DNA of 64,000 bases from Porpolomopsis calyptriformis (taxonomy: Eukaryota; Basidiomycota; Agaricomycetes; Agaricales; Hygrophoraceae), in contig OX621163.1 of the NCBI GenBank assembly GCA_951640195.1, positions 2,108,001 through 2,172,000 on the forward strand, read 5' to 3'. Below, in pieces: positions 8,202-18,727 of the stretch. How positions within the stretch are numbered: position 1 is the stretch's first letter; each line of letters starts with the position of its first letter. The notes under the pieces were generated by a model. It made no database searches. It was not told the DNA's origin and saw only the letters and a program-made list of their open reading frames with translations. The position numbers and the translations under genes are program-made.

Positions 8202-10629
8202 CTGGCATTCCAATCAAGGGATTGATTATGCTCGGGAGTGTTTGCTTCGCCAACTCATCTTCCAGAATCTTCTGAATCTCAGCTTTTGACAATGCCCTTC
8301 CACTGGCTCCATGCTTTCGCAATGTCTTGCCCATATCAAGTAACATTCGAATTACAGATTCAGAACTGGCGTCACTGATACCAGTGTCAGTGGCAGATTT
8401 CTTAACTTTATCTGTCCCACCCGATAACGTTGATAGTCTCAACTGTTCGAAAATGGTATTCTTTGTATCTGCTGATGTTCGTATCTGGCCAGACTTTGCA
8501 TGGAGTCAGTGACGACCAATTTGCAAACAAAGGGGAAGCACCATGAAGAGCGAACAAAACCCTTCGTCCGATTCTTTGAATACCTTTGTGCCCCCAACCT
8601 TACAGGTCCGGCAAAACATATTGCTGTTCAAGCCAGCATGACTACATTCCTCAGCTTGCATGGGATTATCGCCTGGAAAAAAAAGGGCATACAGACACAG
8701 GAGGACCTCCTCCTGGTTCTTGCAATCCCAGGCAATGATACCTTCCTCAGCAGCTTTGCTTGATGAAGTCATGAGAATAATCAAGCCAGACTAGAAATTA
8801 AAAACCTACGCTATTGATTCTTTCAATGCCCGCATCAATTCCAGAGGAGACGCATGAGGAGAAGAGGTCACAAAACGAATGGTGAACTCCTTTTCAAGCA
8901 TTTCTCGAGGGAGGTTGGCATTTGACAGGTATATTACGTGGTGTTTGTTCCACTGCTTAGATATATTTGCTGACACGTCATCCATGAAGGCAATGAGGGG
9001 GACCGAGTAAACCATCTGGTCAGCTGCCCTCGCACGCAGTCGGTGAGGCATATGATTTTTAAATGACGCAGAACACTCTGTGATGTATTGAACAGCATGA
9101 CAAGTTGGTAATAATGATAGACCTACCTGAGAATCCGCACTTGAGTTCCTCTGGATCACTCTCTATATCTTCATAGTTGCGAGCAAAATTCTTGACTTTT
9201 GTAATGACTCTTGTCTGATCCACAACAAATCCAGCCTGGGAGGAATCAGATAAAGATTCGTGTCTAACGATATGCACTTACCTGAGAACGGACTACCTCC
9301 CAACCCAATGAGTATAGTTCCTCATCATCACCCCCAGCAGTGCTGACACTTCGCTTCTGGGTAAAGAAGCGTTCAGGAATGAAGTAGTTTCCTGATTTTC
9401 GTTGCAGTAATTCACCAACGTAGTATATTTTTCCATCAACACGAACAGTTGGCGCGACACATTCAGGAGGGAGATCAAGGAGCATCTCTGTGCCGTTACG
9501 AACTTCGGACATCCTCGGCCCATCATCCTGGGGATAGTCCGACATTGTATGACGGATCAAGGGATTTGCGTAATCCTGTTTGCAATAGACATTACCACAC
9601 CCGAAAAGATACCCAAAAAAAGATGATACCTTGGCAATAGCCTTCGCCACATCATTGATATAAAAACATTCCCGGATGGTGATACTACTTTTTCGGTTGG
9701 GTGTCCGACAAGCTGCTCAACCTTCTTTTGACAACGCTTGAGGGCATGAAGTGTCGGAACATCGTGTGCTTGGAGTTCAGCTGCCCAACTGAGGACAGCT
9801 TTTTGTTGGGCCTCAGAGAACTGGAGACGGGGTGATGTAAATAAGAGATGTGTGAGAAACATCTGCAAGGAATGTAGATCTGCAGCATAATACAGTATAA
9901 CTATGAAAACTCACCGACATGGATGGCCAGGGATATGTGGGCGATTTGATTAAGGCGTCATGGCTAGACTGCCCCCGATTGTATTCGAGTAGACCTGCCA
10001 TTCATTATTGAGGATCTTGATTCAGGATCGATGGCAATACTCACTGGATAGGTCAATCCCAAAATCATCATAGCTTGCCTTGTTGTATTCAGATAAATCT
10101 TCATCGGCGTGGTCTTGAAGTTCCTCCCAGTTGTCTAGATCATCCGGCTGCAGAGATGAAAACATTTGCGAGTCGACCAATGGGATTGATGAATCGACAG
10201 GATCCCAGAGCTGATGGAGTGCAATGTTATTGTCACACTGATCGTTGTCATCTCCATCCTGAATTGAAACCATAGGAAAGGCATCAAGAATGTCCTCCGT
10301 CGCTGAGCCATCATTAAAGGCATCCTCCTCCATCGGTAGGTCAATATGATTGCCGCTAGACATTGGGAACTGAGCACTTGCAGCAGATGACTTGGAGCGG
10401 ATCACAGCGCGTCGGTGTGAATTACTACTCATGTGTTGCTTGACGTGCCTGTATTCAATCTCGAAACATTCACCCTGGTCTTTGGAACAGACCAGGCAAT
10501 GGACCACGCTGGTTCTTGGGAGTTTAGAGAATACTGGAAATGACTCTGAGTATCAGCAGGAGTGAGGAGAAAGTAAAATGTACCTTTCGGATCCAGATCA
10601 CAACCCAGTTTGCTGGGTGCTTTGGGCAT
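8202..10629 (-). pseudogene. Transposase-like gene, N-terminal part
   Basis: Nine exons: 10584-10629, 10045-10533, 9915-9994, 9630-9862, 9282-9575, 9127-9235, 8810-9077, 8542-8758 and 8202-8493. The first 60 residues hold a CCHH-type finger (CLVC...HVKQHMSSNSH). Later conserved blocks are RVDGKIYYVGELLQ, YLSNANLPREMLEKEF, IRFVTSSPHASPLELM, then GDNPMQAEECSHAGLNSNMF followed by CRTCKVGG. The last resembles the Cys-rich centre of Tnp2/CACTA transposases. A single-base loss in the A-run at 9662-9666 shifts the frame inside exon 4 (before YINDVAKAIAK). The last exon ends in MP plus one base, and its intron donor at 8201 now faces repeat C. Length of the restored protein is about 1,358 residues. 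Class assignment is tentative. Confidence 0.72.
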
Positions 10630-12041
10630 CGTGAGCCTTGAAGCGAGTGTGCAGCAATCTTTAAGCACGTGTCCTCGATAAGTCAAACCGCAACATCACC
10701 ATGGACGCACACACAATGATGCTCTACTTTGTCAATGGGTCAATGGCACAAGGGGACAGTGAAGAAAACAGAGATGTCCGACATCCCATCTCCATCTCCA
10801 TCTCCATTTCCAGCCTTCTACCTCCAAATACCAATATTCACGATATCGTATACCACCCAACTTTTTTTCCCATAGCCCAAGTTAACCCTCTTTTTTTTTT
10901 GCAGCCGTTCACTTTTTCTGTAACATTTCCACAGGAATATGTAACAATTACTACGCCCCCTCTAATTGCTGCACCCTCTGTCAACCCTCAGGGTGTCAAG
11001 CATGAGGTACGTCGCCATCTCTCAAGGAACAAATTATTTTACAACCCGTCTCACACAGCATAACCCCCCCCCATTTTTACCACTCTCGTCTGACTTCAAC
11101 TTTGAGGATCATGCTCAATGGATGAGACTTGCAGATACAATCCATGATTGGTTGGTTTCCAAAAGTCAACAACTTCGCCTGACGTACCAATGGAATTGGG
11201 GAAATGAAGTATTTTGGCTGGCTTTCACAACAGCGTATCCTGCGTTCCCCCATGGCGATTGGCCCAAATGGAATCCCGAGATTGATATGGAGGGGCATTA
11301 CATTTCTGAGTGGTTGAGGCGTTCAGGTGAAGATGAAGATGTGGATGAGCTTGCCGCCGAGGGGGGAGGGACCTTACTGTTGCGTGGCAGGACTTCCAGC
11401 ATCTCACTCAGTGTGTCTAAGTCTAAGTCTGATACCCTGATAGTCACTGTTATTGTATGATACTTTGTACGAAATGGCACCAATGCGTACAATGAGTTTG
11501 ATATACTCTGCCTCTGTACATTTCTCAATGAGGACACATAAGTGACCTGGCGCTTACCCAAAGCCTTGGCACACTCGCGCTGGGCAAGGAGCGTGAGGGC
11601 TGATACTGTCCTCTGCCGGCGCTGAGCAGGTGTGAGACAGCCAACGAGACAGCCAATGACAGGCTCTGGTGCCAAGCCCGGTACCAGGGTTTCACAACAT
11701 TGATGGCTGAGGAATAGATAAGATTGGCAAATCAGCCCCTGAAAAGGCCTAAAATTGACCCATAGCTTGGATCGGACGTCAATAAAGGCTAGTAGCAAAT
11801 TATCTCAAGGGATTCGGGATCACGCCAGCGATTTGTCAGATTATCAACCTGTCGATGTTTGGGGGGCGAAGGGGGGACACGTCATCACTCTATTATTAAA
11901 ACGAACCAAACGTCAGTTCAGTCCTTTGCCCGAATAGGCGTGTAATGGATCATACAGCCTGCATTGTGAGATGGCAATTTGGCTGTGAAGTTACCATTTG
12001 GTCCTAGCCAGTATGTATGAGATAATCAACTGTTCTGTCTA
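10630..12041. other. Transposon flank and unresolved region
   Basis: Holds the presumed promoter side of the transposase-like gene, a run of CATCTC repeats (about 10787-10808) and T-rich tracts near 10860-10900. No terminal inverted repeat matching the left flank was seen. One plus-strand reading (10966-11460) is listed separately. The opposite strand is also open at 11298-11798 with plausible helical composition, so at most one of the two is real. 11800-12041 is the upstream region of BCD1. Confidence 0.4.
10966..11460 (+). CDS. Possible hypothetical protein, unsupported family
   Basis: An open stretch of about 164 codons whose middle (residues 35-125) has ordinary protein composition, rich in Trp and acidic residues (QWMRLADTIHDWLVSK, TYQWNWGNEVFWLAF). 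The end is Ser/Lys-rich. The first in-frame ATG is at residue 13. No motif is recognised. It lies beside a degraded transposon and may be a captured exon or a relic. The competing antisense reading at 11298-11798 is a warning. Confidence 0.25.
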   Translation: MLHPLSTLRVSSMRYVAISQGTNYFTTRLTQHNPPPFLPLSSDFNFEDHAQWMRLADTIHDWLVSKSQQLRLTYQWNWGNEVFWLAFTTAYPAFPHGDWPKWNPEIDMEGHYISEWLRRSGEDEDVDELAAEGGGTLLLRGRTSSISLSVSKSKSDTLIVTVIV

Positions 12042-13338
12042 ATGCAACGACTGTGCGCAATCTGCAACCATCGCTGCTCTATTTACACATGCCCTCGCTG
12101 TTCCATTCGCACATGCTCTTTATCCTGCTCAGCGTCACACAAGTCGCGCACCAAATGCACCGGCGACCGTGACAGGACCGCTTATGTCCCGATGAATCAA
12201 TACGGATGGGGAACGATGATGAACGATTATGTCCTTTTAGAAGACGTTGAGAGGAAAGTGGGTGAATGGGGGCAACGAATCGTGAGAGAAGGTCTTGACA
12301 CGTCCGCAACACGAGGCCATCCGACGATAAGGGGTCGGGGGAGGGGACGATCTGCTAAAGCAAAGAGAGAAATCCTCCAGATGCAACTTGGGTTTCTGGA
12401 CATCGAAATGGATTTACTCCCAACCGGAATGAACAGGCGAAGACTTAATCAATCCTACTGGGACCACAAGTCCGTTCTTTCTCTTTTGCTAAACAAATTC
12501 TGACTTGCTTCATAGAAACAATACCGCGCTCTTGACCATTGAATTCAAGTTTCATCCTCCAAACCACCTACTGTCACTATCACAGCCCTCACCATCCCTT
12601 TTCGTTCTGCTCACCCACCGAAATAGCATGGATCTACCTCTCCTATCTCTATTGCAAGCTCACGTTGCCAAGTCGCAAAAAGACACGGTAGCACCGGATT
12701 GGGTCAAATCACTTGTATGCCAGGATCCGGATGACCCAGAGTCTTTCTCCCCACCCGACTACGTAATGCCGGCGGATGTCGACCCACTCTCAAGCCTCGT
12801 CCTGCGAGACAAGGTTGGATACTACAAACTTGACCCAGCTCACAAGCTCTCGGTGCTTCTGCGCAATACACACTTCATTGAATATCCTACGATAGAAATT
12901 TGGGAAGTGTTCCGCGGAACGATCGTGGATGTGCAGGGAGCTATTACACATTACGCGGAGGAAGAAACGCCGCCGAAACGCCGGAGGTTGGATCTGAAGA
13001 CTGGGCGGAAAGCAATCCACAATCTTCTGGGTGGATATGGGAGCGATGACGAGAATAAGACAGATTGCGAAAATGTTTTGTCTACGCTCGACGGTTATGC
13101 GGAGAGCGAGGGGGGTAGTGTTGAAGATACCCCGGTGCAAGATCTCGATGACGATTCAGAAGAGGATGATGACCCGACTGACACAGGAGATCAATATGAA
13201 ATTTTGAATACCGCCAGAGTGTCGGGGCCGACGCCCCAGGCTTCGGATGCTGCATTTGCTACAGATCCTGACGTCGTAAATCCAGTATCCCTTTCATCAG
13301 GAGTTGCACCTCCAGGACCGCATCCACCGATTGGCTGA
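12042..13338 (+). CDS. BCD1: Box C/D snoRNA assembly factor Bcd1 (HIT zinc finger), 416 aa
   Basis: Nucleolar factor needed for assembly and stability of box C/D snoRNPs. Exons 12042-12469 and 12516-13338, joined at DHK|NNTALLTIEFKFHP. The N-terminus is a HIT-type zinc finger (CAIC..C..CPRC..RTCSLSC...H...C, residues 4-40) directly followed by the DRTAYVPMNQY block typical of Bcd1. The central part carries TIEFKFHP...LTHRNSMDLPLLSLL and FIEYPTIEIWEVF, matching the conserved Bcd1 core. An acidic tail of about 120 residues follows. The last 80 coding bases overlap the end of MED18 on the opposite strand. The call is confident; the C-terminal limit could change if an intron exists in the acidic tail. 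Confidence 0.87.
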
Positions 13339-14015
13339 GGGGAGTGTCTTGTGTATTCCGAACAGGTGACGCTGTTTTAACTTCCACCTCCCACAATGTA
13401 TCTGCATGGGCGGGGATCGGCTGCTGCGTCTTTGGATCAACCTTTGTAGCATTTTCAATCAAGGGCAAACGGAAGAGGAATCTCGAGACAGCTAACCTGC
13501 TCTTGTTGAAACATCTGGATGACGAGACTGCCTCTTCGGAATACATAGCCTTTCTTGTAGATCTGGGACCGCCGACTGTACCCTAGTTAGCTGGTGCGAG
13601 TGTAAAATGTCGGTAGCACTTACACATAGCCAAGAGCGGATGCAAAGCTCAAGGCATCGCCTGTTACTTGGCAGGTAGCCCAGGGCCGAACGGTCGTTTC
13701 GGGGTGAGCACGAACGGACTCTGGTTTGAGATACGAATACAACACCCTGTCGAAGGCCTGGTTAAGACGGACGTGTAAGGTTCATACGACATACCATCCT
13801 GATTCTGGGTCGGAAAGATCCTTCTTGGCTCTCAGCAACACAGGCTCCTCACCAGAATCTCGGAGATGTTGAGCATGGAGGGGCTCGAAAACGATCTCGC
13901 GGGAATGCATAGCTTGAGATGATTCACTATAGAGGGTTATGCGATTGAGGATGGCTTTCAAATCTCGCGAGAAGAACTCGCCAAAGAGCGCGACTTCATA
14001 AAAATGTGAGGACAT
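13259..14015 (-). CDS. MED18: Mediator complex subunit 18 (Med18/Srb5), 193 aa
   Basis: Head-module subunit of Mediator that, with Med20, contacts RNA polymerase II. Exons 13795-14015, 13626-13746, 13497-13553 and 13259-13441, total 194 codons. Start MSSHFYEVALFGEF matches the Med18 opening (YE..LFG). Further blocks are VFEPLHAQ, LLRAKKDL, GYVFRRGSLVIQMFQQEQ and a C-terminus LWEVEVK...TPLSQSVDAVLEVQLLMKGILDLRRQDL, diagnostic of the family. The second donor is an unusual GTGTAA at 13625; it is needed to keep LGY|KGYVF in frame. Its coding end runs 80 bp into the coding end of BCD1. Single-copy general transcription gene. Confidence 0.88.
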
Positions 14016-14662
14016 GGCGGGTGTTTGTTGTATCTAGTTGTACTAAAGTTATACCAGTAGTGCAACTTTTTTACTGAGAGGCTTATAGCTGCTTTCTCAG
14101 AGCTCCGATGTCCTAGAAATTCCAACTGCAGATGCTTTAACATGAATTCTACACATATTGTTTTTTTTGGGATTTTTCCAATATGAATCTGACGAATGCT
14201 ATCGGAAGCGCGAGAGGGCCTTCAGAAAAAGCATGTAATGCAACCATCTGTCACGCAAATGTCACGTTATTCCAGGGAGTAAATTCAGTTCCAGCGTGAG
14301 TAACCTGGATTCCTCCATTTCATTATATTGTTCCTATCTATGGTGCACTCAAAATTTTGGGATTAGAATCGTTGGAACATATCATTGCTACATGCAAAAT
14401 TTTGTGGAGAGCTATTGGCTAGATCAGTGGGATTTAATGTATGAATGTCTATACATTGGTCGCATTTCACAGTAAATGTGGCCTCCCTCATTCATGTATC
14501 GACATTTGTTATTTCTCAATAGATGATTGTCTAGTATTACATTGTAAATACATCCTGGAATATTTTCAGAACCATAAGTTACAAAATGGTCATGTAATTG
14601 ACCATTTTCACTTCCTGACCCAGTTGCATTGCACGTGCCATGTTAGTATCTAGTCATATAAT
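14016..14662. other. Intergenic between MED18 start and the cytochrome b5 reductase end
   Basis: AT-rich relative to its neighbours. A 70-codon plus-strand reading (14441-14653) has no motif and an unlikely composition. I see no gene, tRNA or repeat. Confidence 0.5.
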
Positions 14663-15735
14663 TTATAGCTTCCAGACTTGACGAGATGTGTAACCCATCT
14701 CGCCTAATATCCCACCGACCGTTCCTTGCGAAAAATGGCGACCATGGGGTCCAGAAATCGCATTTACCATCCTGTTGGCCCACTCAGCGGCCTAGGAAAT
14801 TATAAAGAATGAGATGGCCCTTACGGTTCCGGACCGCATATCAAAAAGAGTGTCTTCCTCGTCTGATCTGGTGTTCTGGCGTGCCATGCAGAAGTGAACG
14901 CAGCGAAGGGGCTTCGCCACCAAGAGATGGTGGTATGAGCTAGCGACCGTTCGATGGCCGTTTTGCCGATCCGACCCACTTGCAGCTTAGGTCCGGTAAT
15001 CGGAGTGTTTGCGGAATCGTCTGTAGAGTCAACAAAAAGCTGCAACCTGAAGCGATCTGGATTTTCCGTCGCGTAGGCTACGAGCGGTTGCAGAATGAAC
15101 GGAGGTGGGAGCTCAGCAGGATGGAGGGATGAATGGAGGAGAGTAAATTGAGTGTTGGAAGACCTGTCCCCGTTGATGACGCTGTTAAAGAGCTGATAGA
15201 ACGGAGTGATGCCTGTTCCCCCTGATATCTTCGGACCTTTAAGCTTGCGAACTGTAAAACCTGAAAATGACTGCACCATGATGACTTCGTCCCAGACATC
15301 GTCTACCCAATTCCACGTCGGGAGTGGACCACGCCATTCGATCGTGTCTCCTACATTCTTGGAGTGCAACCACCGGCCTACTTCGCCTCTAGGATATCTC
15401 TTTATCCAGAATGTCAGGCGGCCATGATCGTCTATTTCCTTCAAAGGCGTGTAGGGTCTTTCCACCTGGATGTCGTCATCCTTGATGAATACGGACCAGA
15501 TAGGGTTGAAGGAACCGGGGATATATTGGGGTGGAACGGTCAAGGTGAGCAATTTAGTGTTCGGGCCAGACGTTTCGGCTGAGGTGAGCAGAGAAGGGAC
15601 AAAAGAAGCGGCAGAAAGAGACTTTTGCGACCGTAGGGGTAGGAACATGCAAACCGCGGTACCGAATCCAACCGCACCACACAAAAAGATGGCTGGTGCC
15701 TTGAACCTTCGAGCGAGAGACGGCGTCGAAAGCAT
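14663..15735 (-). CDS. NADH-cytochrome b5 reductase-like flavoprotein, 323 aa
   Basis: Transfers electrons from NADH through FAD to cytochrome b5 or related acceptors. Exons 15277-15735, 14825-15228 and 14663-14771. A basic N-terminus and one membrane segment (residues 15-31, FLCGAVGFGTAVCMFL) suggest anchoring in the mitochondrial outer membrane, as in Mcr1. The FAD motif RPYTPL lies near residue 93. The NAD motif SGGTGITPFYQLF follows the first intron. CGPEP and MVNAISGP complete the NAD lobe, with a C-terminus GGILGEMGYTSRQVWKL. The 48-nt segment 15229-15276 is in frame and lacks a strong donor (GTGCAG); I treat it as an intron because removing it gives the expected spacing. A 101 bp gap separates its start from the divergent C2H2 gene. 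Confidence 0.85.
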
Positions 15736-15836
15736 TTAGAGGCTCTAGCCAAGCAGAGGCAAACAACGCCTACCTCTTCACCGCTCCGCTCCTGGGAGAG
15801 CGTGCTTTAACGACATTCTACATTATCATTATCCTA

Positions 15837-17509
15837 ATGATGGACACACCCCACACTATCTGTAGTTCTATCCACACGGCCTCCGAAATGCTCGCCACGC
15901 CGTCCCTCCACCACACAAGTACCTTTATTTATTATCCTCTATCACAATTTATATGTAGCCCGCCCGACACATCCCTCCCCGCATCGCTCTTGCACCACCT
16001 CGCCGACGCAGACCAGTCCAACGCCAGAGTCAAGGACCGCCATCACTATCCAATCTCCTCTCATCCCTTCAATGGATTGGGCATACACTGTGCCGAATCC
16101 GCGCCGGATTCCCTCGAAATCGGAGGTTTATTTTCACTTGGCCAGTTGCAGACATCAAAGGATTTCTTCAGTGGCGCGATCGGTGACTACCATGGCTCTC
16201 ATCTTGCTATACCTCCATTCCCTCTGCACTACAACCTATCTGGCGGTTATGTTGACTTTAACCCCACCTCAACCAATACTACTACCACATCCCCGCAATG
16301 TCGCACCCTTAGCCCACAATTGACTTGGCCAATTTCTGGCACCCTCTGTGCACACATACATGGTTCGCCGGCTCATGTGGATGATACCACTACTTTGTCG
16401 GACCAAATGCATTCCCCCCCCTTTCACGAGAAGTACCCTGCGCACGTATCCTACACCCCTCCCATGTTCCCTCCCTTCCCAGACATCAATATGTTCCAAC
16501 TTGCTGCCTCCCGACAGGAACCATCCGCTGGCGTCGATCCTGCTGAGATCTCGATTGCAACATTTGACTCGGAAGAATGGCCACGTGGTGAATCTGATTC
16601 TCCTTCATCCACACCATTCAGTCCACCCCGTGCAAGCACACCGGTCAATCCCCCTCTCGTACATGAACTTTCTGCCGAAGTGTTAAACGAAATCATGTCC
16701 ATTCTATCGAATTCGGCTGTTTCGGTGACGGAAGACGCAATGATCAAGAAGGAAGACAAGCCGATCACACTCTCTTCGTTTGATCCCAATGATAGTTGGA
16801 CTTACTCTCAGAAAGTTCCCGAGCACACGTTTCCTCCCTCGAGTCCCACGTTCCCTAGTCCTGTGTCTTCTCCGTTTCCTAGTCCTTGCAGGAAGTCTAC
16901 GAACAAACGGCCCCTTCAAGAGATGTCAAGAAATGCTTGCGATGAAACGACTGGTTGCGCACCTGACTTGGGGACTCCCGTGCTTGACGCGCATCATGGC
17001 ATCCCACTGTCTGAGCTTTCACTCAAAGCGGAAAGGTATAGACTTCGCAATCCTGGACAAGAAATTGACAAACGGTGGCTGAGCTGCTTTGCTGGCAAAC
17101 TTTCTGCGAGAGGGGAGCTGCTAGAAGACTTCCGGTGTTATGTTCTAGGCTGTTCTCAGACAAACAAGAGGAGAGACCACATTCTAATTCACATCGGCTC
17201 CCATGTGAACCAAAGACCCTTCTCGTGCGGCTACTGGTGGGTCATTCCGTAAGGTGCTTGACATTATGCTGACTGTCCGACGGAAGCTCTATGCGATTCT
17301 TGCGCAAGAACGAGCGCAAACGCCACGAAGCTACTCATACCGGACATAAGCCTTACGTCTGTGATGTCTGCCCACTCGGAGAGAAGGCTTTTGTTCGCCT
17401 CGACCTTTTGAGACGTCATCTGAAAAGGACGCATGCCATAGATCCTTCAGCGGATAAGGAGAACCGCTCCTCGTTGGCATCTCTCAAAAGAGCGAAACTG
17501 GAGCTCTAG
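15837..17509 (+). CDS. C2H2 zinc-finger transcription factor, 540 aa
   Basis: Likely DNA-binding regulator. Exons 15837-17236 and 17287-17509. The first 420 residues are Ser/Pro/His-rich and unstructured, with several SP/TP pairs. Three C2H2-type fingers sit at the C-terminus, with the intron inside the second: FRCYVLGCSQTNKRRDHILIH, then FSCGYC|SMRFLRKNERKRHEATH, then YVCDVCPLGEKAFVRLDLLRRH. The TGHKPYVC linker between fingers two and three is classical; the first finger has a C-x4-C pair. Two adjacent ATGs lie at 15837 and 15840. I cannot name an orthologue; Crz1-like and other fungal three-finger factors are candidates. Confidence 0.75.
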
Positions 17510-17619
17510 TCTGATGTATGCCCAAACTGTGTATTGTATGGTACATATAGTTTCAATGGAACACTTGTGACTGTCACGCCACTTGTCATTATTCTCCTCA
17601 CTCGTTCATTGCGTTGAGA

Positions 17620-18533
17620 ATGTCCGTTCGAGGACGTTCAACGTCTCCGCACCCCATGCGGGATACGGACGTCGACATGGAAACCGCAAACCATGAAAAA
17701 TCCGATGCAAAAGTCGTCATTGTGACGAATCTCACCCGCAACGTCGTCGAAGCCCACCTCCGAGTCGTTTTTGGAACTTACGGCCAAATCACAAAAATTG
17801 ATTTGCCACTTTTTGGAAAATGTACGTTCACAAACACAGTCCTCGTACATATATATTTACCGCCTTCATGTGGGGCCTTATTTTAGCCGGTCAAAACCGA
17901 GGAAAAGCTGCCTTGGAATTCGCAGACTCACCATCAGCCCACAAGGCCGCATCGCATATGGACGGCGGCCAGCTGGACGGCTCAACTCTCAAAGTTGAAC
18001 TTTCAGAACTCCCAATCCGCTCAAGCTCGCGTTCTCGACCCCGTCCCCCACGTAATGGCCGCGACCGAAGACGGTCGTCTACTCGCTCACGTTCACGTTC
18101 ACGCTCCCCGCCCGGACGTGGCCCGTCTCATTGGAGAAGGCCTTTCAACCAGCTTCGCGGCGGCGGTGGAAGATCGTTCGTACGCAGGGGAGGCCCACCT
18201 CATGATACCTACCGTCCGCGCTCACACACCCGCTCTCGGTCACCTATTCGTCGTGTCCCTGAGCGGCTGGGCCCAAGGAGAAGATCCCCTAGTTACGAGC
18301 GTGGTGGAACAGGGTATGGCCGTTCACGCCGGTCTAGATCCAGGAGCTACTCTGTGCGCTCAAGTCGCTCCCGCACAAGATCCATCTCAGAATCTCGCTC
18401 ACGCTCGCGTTCGATGTCGTATTCCTCTTACTCTCGATACAGCCGGAGCAGAACTCGCTCTCGCTCACCTAGTCGTGGCAGGAGGAGCTACAGTCGTGAT
18501 GATATTAGGGATAGTAGGTCCAAATCGCCATGA
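17620..18533 (+). CDS. RNPS1: RNPS1-like SR protein (RRM plus RS domain), 282 aa
   Basis: Nuclear RNA-binding splicing co-activator; RNPS1 is a peripheral exon-junction-complex protein. Exons 17620-17821 and 17887-18533. One RRM covers residues 28-110: VVIVTNLTRNVVEAHLRVVF (RNP2 side), GTYGQITKIDLP, GQNRGKAALEFAD (RNP1-like) and HMDGGQLDGSTLKVEL. The 170-residue tail is Arg/Ser-dipeptide-rich (RSRSRSRSPPGRG and similar), with a Gly-rich hinge RGGGGRSF. The TRNV...YG.I..IDLP pattern and the DGGQ(L/I)DG segment match RNPS1. The last RNP1 residues differ from the usual KGYAYVEF, so the RRM is slightly divergent. The ATG at 17620 starts MSVRGRSTSPHP. Confidence 0.82.
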
Positions 18534-18727
18534 GATATGTAGTTACTCGTGTGTTCCGCCGAGTAAAAAACCATCTGTCTAAATTACCGGTGTCTATTGT
18601 GGATACATGCAAACCACAGCTGTGATCGAAGAAAAGTCCTATTCGCTAATCATAGAATCGTCATCCGCAAGGAAAGGCCTGGAATTCAAGTCAATCCTTG
18701 GTAAATCGGCATGGCTACAGCAGAAAC

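Larger units (their letters stand above)
3006..10629 (-). mobile_element. Degraded two-gene DNA-transposon-like unit with nested LTR-type insertions and an internal inversion
   Basis: The limits given are those of the two coding regions, because the terminal repeats were not found. Both genes read on the minus strand except the segment 7211-8008, which is inverted. The order in transcription direction is the transposase-like gene (10629 to 4675), then a 377-residue companion (4462 to 3006). Nested inside are the 686 bp TRIM-like element (5444-6129), the 378 bp repeat D (6827-7204) and the 139 bp repeat C (8009-8147). From memory, this pair of proteins occurs in many copies in agaricomycete genomes, which is why I call it mobile; no search was possible. 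Whether it is CACTA/Tnp2-like or another class II lineage is undecided. Confidence 0.7.

Noticed and set aside
3006..10629. Terminal inverted repeats of the DNA transposon
   Set aside because: I compared the flanks 2231-3005 and 10630-11000 by eye and found no convincing pair, so none is reported.
17995..18582. 195-codon alternative frame over the RNPS1 RS tail
   Set aside because: Arg/Ser repeat codons keep a second frame open by periodicity; the RRM and RS frame explains the locus and splices correctly.
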